DNA of 64,000 nucleotides from Flavobacterium sp. 5 (GCF_002813295.1 NZ_PHUE01000001.1:4340001-4404000); one strand, 5' to 3'. Shown: positions 25,429 to 34,898, counted from the stretch's first letter. Numbers and translations are program-made. The notes: generated from the letters alone by a model not told the origin.

Positions 25429-26982
25429 CTATTTCGGATTGAAAACAAGGAAAGGAATAATCATTTCCTCCAATGAAATTCCACCATGCTGATAGGTGTT
25501 TTTGTAATAACTCACATAATGGTTGTAGTTGTTTACATAAGCCAAAAATAAATCATTTTTAGCAAAAATATACGAACTGCTCATGTTTATGGCAGGTAAG
25601 CCTATTAGTTTTGGCTCTTTAACTGCATATACATCTTTTTGCTCATAAGTTAAACTACGACCAGTTTTGTAACGCAAATTCAAACTAGTATTTTTATCAC
25701 CTACTACTTTTGATGGATTTTTGACATTAATAGTACCGTGATCGGTTGTTAATATCAATTTGAATCCTAATTTTTGAGCTTGTTGAATGATTTCCAATAA
25801 AGGAGAGTTTTTAAACCAACTCAAAGTTAGGGAACGATATGCTTTATCATCTGAAGCTAATTCTTTTACCACATCCATTTCGGTTTTGGCATGCGAAAGC
25901 ATATCAACAAAGTTATAAACCACAGTAACAAGATCATTGTCTTTTAATGATTTAAAACTCTCTGCTAGTTTTTTCCCTCCCGCTAAATTGGTGATTTTAA
26001 AATAATCTTCTTTTAAATCGAGTCTTAGACGTTTTATTTGAGCAGTTAGAAATTCGGCTTCGTATAAGTTTTTACCGCCTTCTTCCGGGTCATTTTTCCA
26101 ATATTGAGGAAATTGTTTCTCCATTTCAAGTGGTGTTAACCCTGAGAAAATGGCATTTCTTGCATATTGTGTAGCTGTAGGAAGTATAGAAAAATAAGGA
26201 ACTTCTTTTTCGAGTTTATAATAATTACCTACTACACTTTCAAAAGCTTTCCATTGGTCGTAACGCAAATTGTCAATCACAACAAAAAGTACTGGTTTGT
26301 CTTTCTTCTGAATCTCAGGAACTACTAATTCTTTGAATAAGTTATGAGATTGTATTGGCTTATCTGCCTTTGGTGCAAACCAATCTTCATAATTACGTTC
26401 AATAAATTTTCCAAATTGAGAATTTGCTTCCACTTTTTGAGATTCCAGAATTTCGATCATTCCTTGGTCATCAATATTTTCAAGTTCTAATTCCCAGAAA
26501 ATAAGCTTTTTATATAATTCTACCCAATCTTCATAGGAGTTCACCATAGCCATTTCCATAGTTATTTTACGGAACTCTTTTTGATAATCCAAAGTTGTTT
26601 TTTGAGAAATCAATCTAGAATTGTCGAGGTTTTTCTTCAAACTCAATAAAATCTGATTTGGATTTACTGGTTTGATTAGGTAATCGGCAATTTTAGAACC
26701 AATTGCTTCTTCCATAATATACTCTTCTTCACTTTTGGTAATCATAATCATCGGAATGGAAGATTTTTTTTCTTTCATTTCAGATAATGTTTCCAAACCG
26801 CTCATTCCAGGCATATTTTCATCAAGAAAAACAATGTCAAAATTATTTTCGTCAAAAATATCTATAGCATCGCGTCCATTGTTACAAGTAGTTACGCTGT
26901 AGTTTTTTTTCTCAAGAAATAAAATATGTGGTTTAAGTAAATCGATTTCATCATCGACCCAAAGTATTTTTATAGTATCCAT
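25429..26982 (-). CDS. porX: PorX-like response regulator with PglZ (alkaline phosphatase-fold) domain
   Basis: The protein has 517 aa. The N-terminal receiver domain has the acidic pocket D10/D11, phospho-acceptor D54 (VFLDENMPGMSG) and K83. A helical linker is followed by a PglZ domain (about 205-517) with VVIDNLRYDQW, LPTATQYARNAIFSGL and ILTTDHGTINVKNPSKV carrying the metal ligands. This architecture is that of PorX, the regulator that with PorY and sigma factor SigP controls the type IX secretion system in Porphyromonas and is present in most Bacteroidetes. The partner kinase is not in this window. It lies upstream of tsaE, the usual flavobacterial position. Confidence 0.92.
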   Translation of the reverse strand: MDTIKILWVDDEIDLLKPHILFLEKKNYSVTTCNNGRDAIDIFDENNFDIVFLDENMPGMSGLETLSEMKEKKSSIPMIMITKSEEEYIMEEAIGSKIADYLIKPVNPNQILLSLKKNLDNSRLISQKTTLDYQKEFRKITMEMAMVNSYEDWVELYKKLIFWELELENIDDQGMIEILESQKVEANSQFGKFIERNYEDWFAPKADKPIQSHNLFKELVVPEIQKKDKPVLFVVIDNLRYDQWKAFESVVGNYYKLEKEVPYFSILPTATQYARNAIFSGLTPLEMEKQFPQYWKNDPEEGGKNLYEAEFLTAQIKRLRLDLKEDYFKITNLAGGKKLAESFKSLKDNDLVTVVYNFVDMLSHAKTEMDVVKELASDDKAYRSLTLSWFKNSPLLEIIQQAQKLGFKLILTTDHGTINVKNPSKVVGDKNTSLNLRYKTGRSLTYEQKDVYAVKEPKLIGLPAINMSSSYIFAKNDLFLAYVNNYNHYVSYYKNTYQHGGISLEEMIIPFLVFNPK

Positions 26983-27237
26983 ATATAATTTATTTTAGTG
27001 CAATTTAGTTTTATAGAACTTAAAAAATATTAAAAATAGTATAAAGTTGATTAAAAATAATTAGAATTAATTCTGATTGTTTTTATTGGTTGTGTTTTTT
27101 GGTTTTGATTTATAGTTGTTTATCTGGAAAATAAACTGATTTGGTTTGCTAAATTTGATTTGGAAGAATTTGGGATTAATTTTCAATGGCTAGATGGAGT
27201 TTAAAAAATGTATTTTTGCTAACAAAAATATAGGACT
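26983..27237. other. Divergent intergenic region between porX and the EamA gene
   Basis: These 255 bp of AT-rich DNA carry a -7-like TATTTTTG at 27211-27218 for the rightward transporter gene. No clear promoter for porX and no further gene was seen. Confidence 0.4.
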
Positions 27238-28091
27238 ATGTTATTTCTTATTCTATCTGTTATTTGTAGTGTAACTGTGGGTGTTATTTTTAAAATAGCC
27301 CGAAATTATCAAGTGCCTTCTACACAAATTGTGGCTTTTAATTATGTATTTGCTTTAGCGTTGTGTTACTTGTTTTTTAGCCCAGATGTAACAGTTTTGG
27401 ATGCTTCATCACCTTGGATTGTCTTTGGCTCATTAGGAATTCTGTTGCCAGTTATTTTTGTTTTTCTTGCTGCTTCTATAAAACACATGGGAATTGTAAA
27501 AACAGATGCTGCTCAGCGTTTATCTTTGATTATTTCCCTTTTGGGAGCTTGGCTGTTTTTTCAAGAACAATTTAGTTTGTTAAAAGTAATGGCACTTTTG
27601 GCTGGACTTCCTGCACTATTGCTTATTTTAAATAAACCAACTGACAACAAGGAAAATAAATGGATGTATCCTGCGATTGTACTGGTTGGTTTTGGTGTAA
27701 TAGATATTCTTTTTAAGCAAATTGCATTGAATTCAAATGTTCCTTTTACGACTTCTTTATTGGTGTTATTTTCTATTTCATTGATTGTAATGGCTGTTTA
27801 CAATGTTTACGAACTGCTTTTCAAGAAAGTTAAATTTGATTTAAAAAGTATCATTTTTGGAGGATTAGTGGGGGGGGTAATTTTGGAAATATTCTATTTT
27901 ATCTAAAAGCACATCAGGCATTTGCTGAAAATCCTTCAACTGTTTTTGCTGGAATGAATATGGGAGTTATTGTTTTGGGTAGTCTTGTTGGTATTTTTAT
28001 TTTCAAAGAAAAAATAACAAGACGCAATGTTGCGGGGCTTTTATTGGCTTTGCTTGCTATTGTTTTGATTGTAGCTTCTCAATTAAAGTAA
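27238..28091 (+). pseudogene. EamA/DMT-family transporter, frameshifted at a G8 tract
   Basis: The first frame (27238-27906) gives 222 aa with about eight hydrophobic segments and ends at TAA just after GGVILEIFYFI. In another frame the sequence continues without a gap as GNFGNILFYLKAHQAFAENP and on to a KEKITRRNVAG...LLALLAIVLIVASQLK end at 28091, exactly the last two helices expected of an EamA transporter. The switch falls at eight consecutive G (27870-27877); nine would restore a 284-aa protein. It is therefore a single-base loss in a homopolymer, possibly phase variation, a fixed mutation or a sequencing error. The family exports metabolites or drugs across the inner membrane; the substrate is unknown. 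Confidence 0.85.
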
Positions 28092-28103
28092 AATTGTAAT
28101 TTT

Positions 28104-28132
28104 TTTCTATCCGTATTTTATTATTATATTTG
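28104..28132 (+). promoter_or_regulatory. Bacteroidetes-type promoter upstream of the fabG leader
   Basis: TTG at 28104-28106, 18-nt spacer, TATATTTG at 28125-28132. The predicted start of transcription lies just before the structured element at 28145, leaving a leader of about 110 nt ahead of fabG. Confidence 0.6.
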
Positions 28133-28144
28133 ACCTCTGTAAAC

Positions 28145-28223
28145 TAGCCCTGATAGCAGTGAAAATCCTTTTTATTTTTTCTTTAAAAATAAAAAGATTG
28201 CAACGGATAGCAGGAATAGCTCC
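28145..28223 (+). ncRNA. Structured leader RNA element before fabG
   Basis: The region begins TAGCCCTGATAGCAG and ends ACGGATAGCAGGAATAGCTCC (last 20 bases or so). A central 12-bp stem, CTTTTTATTTTT (28168-28179) with AAAAATAAAAAG (28185-28196), is enclosed by a possible CCTG/CAGG pairing between the flanks. Very similar flanking sequences around variable hairpins are frequent in flavobacterial intergenic regions as I remember them, which points to a conserved RNA class, perhaps the Flavo-1 motif. That name is a guess that needs a covariance search. It lies between a good promoter and the fabG start, so it may act as a 5' leader. Confidence 0.5.
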
Positions 28224-28250
28224 TAATAAAAAAATAAACTAATTTTTAAT

Positions 28251-28997
28251 ATGAAATTACTAGAAGGAAAAGTAGCCATTATTACTGGCGCAAGTCGTGG
28301 AATTGGAAAAGGAATTGCTGAAGTTTTCGCTAAAAATGGAGCAAATGTTGCCTTTACTTATAGTTCATCTGTAGAGTCTGCAGAGGCTTTAGAAAACGAA
28401 TTGAATGCTTTAGGAATTAAAGCGAAAGGATATAAATCCAATGCAGCTGATTTTAATGAAGCACAAACTTTTGTAGATGCAGTTTTGGCTGAATTTGGAA
28501 CTGTTGATATTTTGATAAACAACGCTGGAATCACCAAAGATAATTTATTAATGAGAATGTCTGAGGCTGATTTTGACCAAGTTATCGATGTGAATTTGAA
28601 ATCAGTTTTTAATATGACAAAAGCGATTCAAAAAACATTTTTAAAACAACGTTCAGGTTCAATTATTAACATTAGTTCTGTTGTTGGTGTTTCTGGAAAT
28701 GCAGGTCAAACGAATTATGCTGCTTCTAAAGCTGGTGCTATTGGTTTTACTAAATCGGTAGCTTTAGAGTTGGGTTCACGTAACATTCGTTGTAACGCAA
28801 TCGCTCCAGGGTTTATTGAAACTGAAATGACAGCAAAATTAAGTGAGGATGTTGTAAAAGGATGGAGAGAAGGTATTCCTTTGAAACGCGGTGGTTCTAC
28901 TGAAGATGTTGCTAATGCTTGTTTATTCTTAGCGTCAGATATGAGTGCTTATATTACTGGACAAGTATTGAATGTTTGTGGAGGAATGCTTACTTAA
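28251..28997 (+). CDS. fabG: 3-oxoacyl-[acyl-carrier-protein] reductase
   Basis: The protein has 248 aa, the standard length. Short-chain dehydrogenase motifs are complete: TGASRGIG (12-19), NNAG near 90, catalytic S143, Y156 and K160 (YAASK), and the C-terminal SAYITGQVLNVCGGM of FabG. It reduces 3-oxoacyl-ACP with NADPH in fatty-acid elongation. Other reductases of the family cannot be fully excluded, but the match to FabG is good. The gene has a long leader with a structured element and is followed by a VWA-like membrane protein gene in the same direction. Confidence 0.93.
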   Translation: MKLLEGKVAIITGASRGIGKGIAEVFAKNGANVAFTYSSSVESAEALENELNALGIKAKGYKSNAADFNEAQTFVDAVLAEFGTVDILINNAGITKDNLLMRMSEADFDQVIDVNLKSVFNMTKAIQKTFLKQRSGSIINISSVVGVSGNAGQTNYAASKAGAIGFTKSVALELGSRNIRCNAIAPGFIETEMTAKLSEDVVKGWREGIPLKRGGSTEDVANACLFLASDMSAYITGQVLNVCGGMLT

Positions 28998-29073
28998 TAA
29001 ACAGTAGGTAGAATTAAGCTAGCAGTAATCTGCAATCTAAAATCTGCAATCTGAAATCTTTTTTAATTAAAAT

Positions 29074-31101
29074 ATGACGACAAACACAATTCTATTACTA
29101 CTACTTTCTTTAATAATAGCGGGTGGTTTGTCATTTTTTCAATATTTGTATAAAGTCAAAAGCAAATCCAAAGTGAATTTGCTTTTGACTTTTTTGCGTT
29201 TTCTCAGTGTTTTTTCTTTATTGGTGCTGTTGATAAATCCAATTGTTACAACCAAAAAACTAGAAATAGTAAAGACACCATTACCAATAGTGATTGATAA
29301 TTCTAACTCTATTTCTTTTTTGAATGCCAAAGAAAAAGCAGTTGAGCTGGCACAAAAATTAACTTCTAATAGTGCTATTCAAGAAAAATTTGAAGTGCAA
29401 TCGTATCTTTTTGATACCGATTTTCGACAATCGGATAGTCTTAGTTTTAAGGGAACTCAGACTAATTTGGATTTGGTTGCCAAAAACTTAAAAAGCGTCT
29501 ATAAAAATGCTTTTTATCCAACTGTAATAATCACTGATGGTAATCAAACCTCAGGGAATGATTATGTCTATAGTTTTAATGAAAACAATAAAGTATATCC
29601 TTTAGTTTTGGGCGATACAACCAAAGTATTGGATTTGAAAATCAATCAGCTGAATGTAAACCGATATGCATTTTTAAAGAATAAATTTCCGGTTGAAGTG
29701 TTTTTGCAGTATTCAGGTGATAAAAATATAACGGCCAATTTTAGTATTAGTCAGGGTAATGAAGTGCTGAACAAGCAAAGTGTTTCTTTTTCAGCTTCCA
29801 AAAGAATGGCTGTGGTAAATGTACTGCTGCCTGCAAATAAAGTAGGTTTACAAGTTTATAAAGCTAAAATTGAATCCAAAGTAAGCGAAAAAAACACATT
29901 TAATAATACCAAGAATTTTGCTGTTGAAGTTATTGATCAGAAAACAACGGTTGCTATTGTTTCATCAACCAATCATCCTGATATAGCTGTTTTAAAAAGA
30001 GCTATAGAATCTAATTTGCAACACAAAGTCGTATTACTAAAACCAAATGATGTAAAGTCTTTACAGGATTACAATGTACTGATTTTGTATCAGCCAACTT
30101 CTGCGTTTAAGTCCATTTTTGAAGCTAATAAAAAAGCAAATTTGAATACTTTTACTGTTACTGGTACGAGTACTGATTTTTCATTTTTAAATCAAGAACA
30201 GAATAATTTTGTTTTCAAAATGAGTGGTCAGGACGAAGATTATCAGGCTAATTTTGATACTCATTTCAATCTTTTTGAGATGGAAAATATTGGTTTTGAA
30301 AATTTCCCGCCTTTGCAAAATAGCTTTGGTACGATTACTCCAAATGGCGAAGTGAATGTATTGCTTTCTGCTAAAATCAGGAATATTGATACTAAAGCTC
30401 CGTTATTATCTTTTGTAGAAAATCAAGGCAGAAGATCGGCTTATTTATTTGGTGAAAATAGTTGGAAATGGAATATGCAGAGTCATATCGATACACAGTC
30501 TTTTGAAAAATATGATATTTTTATCAATAAAATTATACAATATTTAGCTTCTAATAATGCTAAAAAGTCGTTGGTTGTTAATCATGAAAGTTTTTATAAT
30601 TCAGGTGAAACTATAGAAATTACGTCTCAATATTTCAATAAGAATTATGATTTTGATGAAAAAGCCCGTTTAACTATTGCGGTGACAAACATCAAAACGA
30701 AGCAAACTAAAAATTATGACCTTTTGAAAGGAAACAATATCTATAAAGTAAATCTTGATGGACTTGTTGCTGGAAGCTATAATTTTTCGGTTAAAGAATT
30801 GAATTCAAAAACATCCTATTCAGGTCATTTTGAGATTTTGGATTTCGATATAGAAAAGCAATTTGTTAATCCTGATGTTCAAAAATTAAAGCAATTAGCG
30901 TCGCAAACAAAAGGGGCAGCTTTTTATCCAGATCAAATTGATGTCTTGATCAAAACATTGTTGAAAAATGAGGAATACAAGCCAGTTCAGAAAGATGTAG
31001 TAACTAAATCTCCTTTAATTGATTGGAAATGGCTTTTGGTTTTGATTGCCATTTTTCTATCTACAGAATGGTTTGTTCGAAAATATAATGGAATGTTGTA
31101 G
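29074..31101 (+). CDS. Membrane protein with VWA-like domain
   Basis: The protein has 675 aa. Two N-terminal membrane segments (about 5-25 and 37-57) precede a VWA-like domain whose metal site DxSxS is visible as D75NSNS, with TDGNQT later in the domain. A long region of extracytoplasmic type follows, and one C-terminal membrane segment (about 653-670) ends in RKYNGML. The layout resembles BatA/BatB-like or glutamine-amidotransferase-like VWA proteins found in Bacteroidetes, but I cannot place it in a named family. The function is unknown. It lies 26 bp upstream of a LysR regulator, in the same direction. Confidence 0.75.
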   Translation: MTTNTILLLLLSLIIAGGLSFFQYLYKVKSKSKVNLLLTFLRFLSVFSLLVLLINPIVTTKKLEIVKTPLPIVIDNSNSISFLNAKEKAVELAQKLTSNSAIQEKFEVQSYLFDTDFRQSDSLSFKGTQTNLDLVAKNLKSVYKNAFYPTVIITDGNQTSGNDYVYSFNENNKVYPLVLGDTTKVLDLKINQLNVNRYAFLKNKFPVEVFLQYSGDKNITANFSISQGNEVLNKQSVSFSASKRMAVVNVLLPANKVGLQVYKAKIESKVSEKNTFNNTKNFAVEVIDQKTTVAIVSSTNHPDIAVLKRAIESNLQHKVVLLKPNDVKSLQDYNVLILYQPTSAFKSIFEANKKANLNTFTVTGTSTDFSFLNQEQNNFVFKMSGQDEDYQANFDTHFNLFEMENIGFENFPPLQNSFGTITPNGEVNVLLSAKIRNIDTKAPLLSFVENQGRRSAYLFGENSWKWNMQSHIDTQSFEKYDIFINKIIQYLASNNAKKSLVVNHESFYNSGETIEITSQYFNKNYDFDEKARLTIAVTNIKTKQTKNYDLLKGNNIYKVNLDGLVAGSYNFSVKELNSKTSYSGHFEILDFDIEKQFVNPDVQKLKQLASQTKGAAFYPDQIDVLIKTLLKNEEYKPVQKDVVTKSPLIDWKWLLVLIAIFLSTEWFVRKYNGML

Positions 31102-31127
31102 TTACTAATTTTAGCAAAATACAAATT

Positions 31128-32024
31128 ATGGATTTTAGACTAAAAGTATTTTTCACTGTGGCAACTCGCTTAAGTTTTACTAAAGCTGCTGCCGAATTAT
31201 TCATTACACAGCCCGCTATTTCCAAACATATTCAGGAACTCGAAGAAGAATATAAAATTAAACTCTTTGAAAGAAACGGTTCTAAAATCACACTTACAAA
31301 TGCTGGAGAGGTATTACTAAAACATACCAAAAACATCTTTGAGATTTATCGAGAAATAGACTTTGACATGAGTACGTTCCTTAACGAGAGAAAAGGTTTG
31401 TTGCGACTCGGAGCCAGTACTACGATTTCTCAATATATTATTCCGCCTTTATTGGCACGCTTTCATCAAAAGCTGGAATCTGTAAAAGTGAGTTTGCTCA
31501 ACGGAAATACAGAACAAATAGAACATGCATTATTAAATAAAGAAATCGAAATTGGAATTGTCGAAGGACAGTCCAAAAATCAATCGATAAAATATACGCA
31601 ATTCATTAAAGATGAATTGGTTTTGGTTTGCAATGTGAATCATCCATTAGTTAAGAAAAAAGAAGTTTCTCCTGCAGATTTTAAATCCTTGCGTTTTGTT
31701 GTGCGTGAACAAGGTTCAGGAACACTTGAAGTTATTGAATATGCTTTGAAACCTTTTCATATTAAAATTGATGATTTACAGGTTGAAATGCAATTGGGAA
31801 GTACTGAAAGTATAAAATCATATCTGTTAAATTCTGATTGTGTGGCTTTTATGTCCATCCATGCAATTTCTAAGGAATTGAAAAATAAAGAATTACAAAT
31901 AATTGATGTTGATAATTTGACTATTGAGCGTTATTTTTATATTATAACGTTACAAGGAAAATCTGAGTCTCTTTCAGAATTATTTATTAAAAACATTTCG
32001 AGTTATTATAACTTAAAGTTATAG
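31128..32024 (+). CDS. LysR family transcriptional regulator
   Basis: The protein has 298 aa. The N-terminal winged HTH (about 1-60, FTVATRLSFTKAAAELFITQPAISKHIQELE) is followed by the two-lobed effector domain with GASTTISQYIIPPLLARFHQ. It is most similar in style to the CysB/CysL-like subgroup. The next gene in the same direction encodes a YeiH-like transporter; LysR plus YeiH pairs are frequent, so it probably controls that gene in response to a sulfur- or anion-related signal (inference). Confidence 0.92.
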   Translation: MDFRLKVFFTVATRLSFTKAAAELFITQPAISKHIQELEEEYKIKLFERNGSKITLTNAGEVLLKHTKNIFEIYREIDFDMSTFLNERKGLLRLGASTTISQYIIPPLLARFHQKLESVKVSLLNGNTEQIEHALLNKEIEIGIVEGQSKNQSIKYTQFIKDELVLVCNVNHPLVKKKEVSPADFKSLRFVVREQGSGTLEVIEYALKPFHIKIDDLQVEMQLGSTESIKSYLLNSDCVAFMSIHAISKELKNKELQIIDVDNLTIERYFYIITLQGKSESLSELFIKNISSYYNLKL

Positions 32025-32095
32025 TGGATTATTTTTAACGATTGGCACTGCTTGGCTTTTAAAGCGACCTTTGTAGTGTAAAAGTTAGCAAATCC

Positions 32096-33058
32096 ATGAA
32101 ATCGAATACTATCAATAGTCCTTATTTTTTCAAAATCGATGTAACCGTACAGCAAATAATTTTTGCTTTACTAATAATCCTTTGTTTGTTTCCTGTCATT
32201 TCGCCACCAATTGCTTTGTTTTTAGGTTTGATTGTTGCTAATGTTTTTGGTCACCCTTTTTTACATCTAAATCATAGGGCGACTACTATATTGTTACAAG
32301 TTTCTGTTGTAGGATTGGGTTTTGGTATGAATGTTCATAGTGCTGTAGCTGCAGGAAAGGAAGGTTTTCTTTTTACGATTGGATCAATTGTTGCCACAAT
32401 TACTTTAGGAACTTTGTTGGGAAAATGGTTTAAGATTCAAAAGAAAATATCTCACCTTATCTCTTGTGGGACCGCTATTTGTGGTGGAAGCGCTATTGCT
32501 GCAATTGCCCCAGTTATCCAATCGGATGAAAAGCAAACTTCGGTGGCATTGGGAGTAATATTTATACTTAATTCTGTTGCTTTGTTTGCATTTCCTGTTA
32601 TTGGACATTGGCTGCAAATGTCACAAAATGATTTTGGTTTGTGGTGTGCCATTGCTATTCACGATACGAGTTCTGTTGTTGGAGCTGCTAATAAATACGG
32701 TGCAGAAGCTTTGCAAGTGGCCACGACGGTAAAATTGGCTAGAGCGTTATGGATAATTCCCGTCGCTTTGATTACTTCAGTAGTTTTTAAAAATAAGGCT
32801 AGTAAAGTGAAGATTCCCTATTTTATTGGATTGTTTATTTTGGCAATGGTTTGTAATACTTATTTTTCTCCGATAACAGCTGTTGCTCCTCATTTTGTTT
32901 CTATTGCTAAAGCAGGTCTTACTGTTACTTTATTTTTGATAGGAGCAGGGTTGAGTAGTACTGTTTTAAAATCAGTTGGAGTATTACCATTATTACAAGG
33001 CATTATACTTTGGGTGAGTATTGCTGTTGGTACTTTATTAGCGATTCTATATTTCTAA
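32096..33058 (+). CDS. YeiH/UPF0324 family putative sulfate exporter
   Basis: The protein has 320 aa with about ten hydrophobic segments. Family blocks include LQVSVVGLGFGMNVHSAV, ISCGTAICGGSAIAAIAPVI and IAIHDTSSVVGAA. Homologues are annotated as putative sulfate exporters (YeiH), though activity is weakly documented. It follows the LysR gene after 71 bp. Its last 4 bp overlap the end of the convergent DUF1275 gene, with no terminator visible between. Confidence 0.9.
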   Translation: MKSNTINSPYFFKIDVTVQQIIFALLIILCLFPVISPPIALFLGLIVANVFGHPFLHLNHRATTILLQVSVVGLGFGMNVHSAVAAGKEGFLFTIGSIVATITLGTLLGKWFKIQKKISHLISCGTAICGGSAIAAIAPVIQSDEKQTSVALGVIFILNSVALFAFPVIGHWLQMSQNDFGLWCAIAIHDTSSVVGAANKYGAEALQVATTVKLARALWIIPVALITSVVFKNKASKVKIPYFIGLFILAMVCNTYFSPITAVAPHFVSIAKAGLTVTLFLIGAGLSSTVLKSVGVLPLLQGIILWVSIAVGTLLAILYF

Positions 33059-33786
33059 AATGGTAATTTCTTGCGTTTAATGGCAATGATGTTCAACAGA
33101 ATGTGATCGTAGTAAAGAGCAATTAACAGAAAGGAAGCTGCAATAAATAAAGTTTTTAATGCCAAATAGACATATATAAATCCGCCACAAAAACATCCTA
33201 GAAAGAAGAACGTGATAATGGAAAGTCTCAAATAAATACTGGTTTTTAAAGCTTTTCGTTCTTCTTCTTTTTTGTAGAAAAATAATTGTGAAAGCTCTAT
33301 TCCCAAATCGGTAAAAAGCCCTGTTAAGTGTGTCGTTCTAACGGTAGATCGTGATATTTTGGTTACTAATGCATTTTGTATTCCCATAGCAAAAAGAAGT
33401 CCAAAGGCTATCCATTTTCCTCCGAATAAATAGAAATTTGGTTGATTACCAAACAATCCTAAAGTAATTAAAATAATAAATTCAATGACTATTGCTGGTA
33501 AATGGGAAAGGTGTTGTTTTTTCTCAGAAACCAATTCAGCTAAAAAATTGGAAGTGAAAGCACCTGCTAAAAAAAATAGCGTATAAATTAAAAATATAAT
33601 TGCTTCCTGGTAGTCGTGTTTGGTAACTTCTTCTGCAAAAAAGGCAAAATGTCCAGTAACGTTTGTTGTTAGAGTCTTTACAGCTAAAACTCCAGTTACA
33701 TTTACAATGCCAGCTACAAATGATAATAATATGGCAAGGCGTAAATTATGTTTTGAAGTTCTGTTTTTGCCTTGATGTTTAAACAT
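33055..33786 (-). CDS. DUF1275 (YoaK) family membrane protein
   Basis: The protein has 243 aa with six hydrophobic segments. The N-terminal block AGIVNVTGVLAVKTLTTNVTGHFAFFAEEV and the central GIQNALVTKISRSTVRTTHLTGLFTDLG are diagnostic of the family. The function is not established; it is an inner-membrane protein. It is convergent with the YeiH-like gene (4-bp overlap of the ends) and divergent from the phospholipase C-like gene. Confidence 0.88.
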   Translation of the reverse strand: MFKHQGKNRTSKHNLRLAILLSFVAGIVNVTGVLAVKTLTTNVTGHFAFFAEEVTKHDYQEAIIFLIYTLFFLAGAFTSNFLAELVSEKKQHLSHLPAIVIEFIILITLGLFGNQPNFYLFGGKWIAFGLLFAMGIQNALVTKISRSTVRTTHLTGLFTDLGIELSQLFFYKKEEERKALKTSIYLRLSIITFFFLGCFCGGFIYVYLALKTLFIAASFLLIALYYDHILLNIIAIKRKKLPF

Positions 33787-33833
33787 TTTAATTTATTTTT
33801 CTTTGGCTTAACATAAAATTAAACACAAAATGC

Positions 33834-33862
33834 TTGAATTATGTTTAAAAAAAATACTTTTG
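33834..33862 (+). promoter_or_regulatory. Bacteroidetes-type promoter of the phospholipase C-like gene
   Basis: TTG at 33834-33836, 18-nt spacer, TACTTTTG at 33855-33862, 22 bp upstream of the ATG. Confidence 0.6.
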
Positions 33863-33883
33863 TATTTCAATTAAATAAATATA

Positions 33884-34885
33884 ATGAAAAATTTTAAATT
33901 AAAACAAAGAGTTCTTACTTTCTCTGCAATTGGTGTTGCTTTTGTCAGTTTGTCTTGGGGTATTTTTGGCCACGAGCATATTAATAATGCAGCTGTAATG
34001 GCATTGCCAAAACCAATACAGACCTTTTTTTATAATCATATTGATTTTATAACTCAAGAAGCAACAGTTCCAGATTTACGTAAATATACTTTACGCGATA
34101 AAGCAGAAGGGCCACGTCATTATATGGATGTTGAGAATTTTGGGTCATTGGATTCTGTTCCGCATTCATTCGAAGATGCTAAGAAAAAATATACTGAGAA
34201 GTTCTTAAATGATAATGGTTTTGTATTATGGTACATTCAGGAAATAATGACCAAGTTGACCAAAGCTATGAAAGATAAAAGAAAGACTGAAATTTTATTT
34301 TTAGCGGCCGATTTGGGGCATTATATTGGTGATGCTAATATGCCTTTGCATACTTCTGCGAATCATGATGGACAACTTACGAATCAAAAAGGAATTCATG
34401 CTATGTTTGAATCTCGTATGCCTGAAATGTTTGGTAAAGATTATAATTTTTATACAGGCGAAGCTAAATACATTGATAATGTTGAAAAAGCGACTTGGGA
34501 CATGATAAAAGATTCTCATAGTCAGGTAGAACCTCTTTTACTTATCGATAGAAAACTACGCGAATCATTTGCAAAAGATAAAATATTTCAAATGGATGAA
34601 AAAGGGAATGTGGCTAAAAATAAGTATGGTGATATGATTTATTCTAAGGAATATGTAACTCAACTTCATACGGCTTTGAACGGAATGGTTGAAAAACAAA
34701 TGAGAAAAGCAATCGTTTCTATTGCTAATTTTTGGTATACTGCATGGGTTAACGCAGGAAAACCAAATCTAGAAGACTTAGATTCAAAAGAAATGACTAA
34801 TCGTAATAAAAAGAATTTGAAAAAGGATTTGAAACTTTGGAAAGCAGGTAAGCTTTTTGGTTTAGAAAGCGAAAATGATTTCTAA
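33884..34885 (+). CDS. Zinc-dependent phospholipase C-like exported protein
   Basis: The protein has 333 aa. A hydrophobic segment at 11-28 probably serves as a signal peptide or anchor and runs into WGIFGHEHINNAAV, the N-terminal Trp/His metal ligands of the zinc-dependent phospholipase C/S1-P1-like fold. Further ligands appear in ADLGHYIGDANMPLHTSANHDG and GIHAMFESR. Members hydrolyse phospholipids or nucleic acids; I favour the phospholipase C group because of the spacing, but S1/P1 nuclease is an alternative. The C-terminal tail is strongly basic. It has its own promoter and a 21-bp terminator. Confidence 0.8.
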   Translation: MKNFKLKQRVLTFSAIGVAFVSLSWGIFGHEHINNAAVMALPKPIQTFFYNHIDFITQEATVPDLRKYTLRDKAEGPRHYMDVENFGSLDSVPHSFEDAKKKYTEKFLNDNGFVLWYIQEIMTKLTKAMKDKRKTEILFLAADLGHYIGDANMPLHTSANHDGQLTNQKGIHAMFESRMPEMFGKDYNFYTGEAKYIDNVEKATWDMIKDSHSQVEPLLLIDRKLRESFAKDKIFQMDEKGNVAKNKYGDMIYSKEYVTQLHTALNGMVEKQMRKAIVSIANFWYTAWVNAGKPNLEDLDSKEMTNRNKKNLKKDLKLWKAGKLFGLESENDF

Positions 34886-34898
34886 TCTTCAATGAAAT

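Noticed and set aside
29027..29052. Short direct repeat AATCTGCAATCT downstream of fabG
   Set aside because: Two 12-bp copies 14 bp apart look like the low-complexity sequence that is common between flavobacterial genes; no function can be argued.
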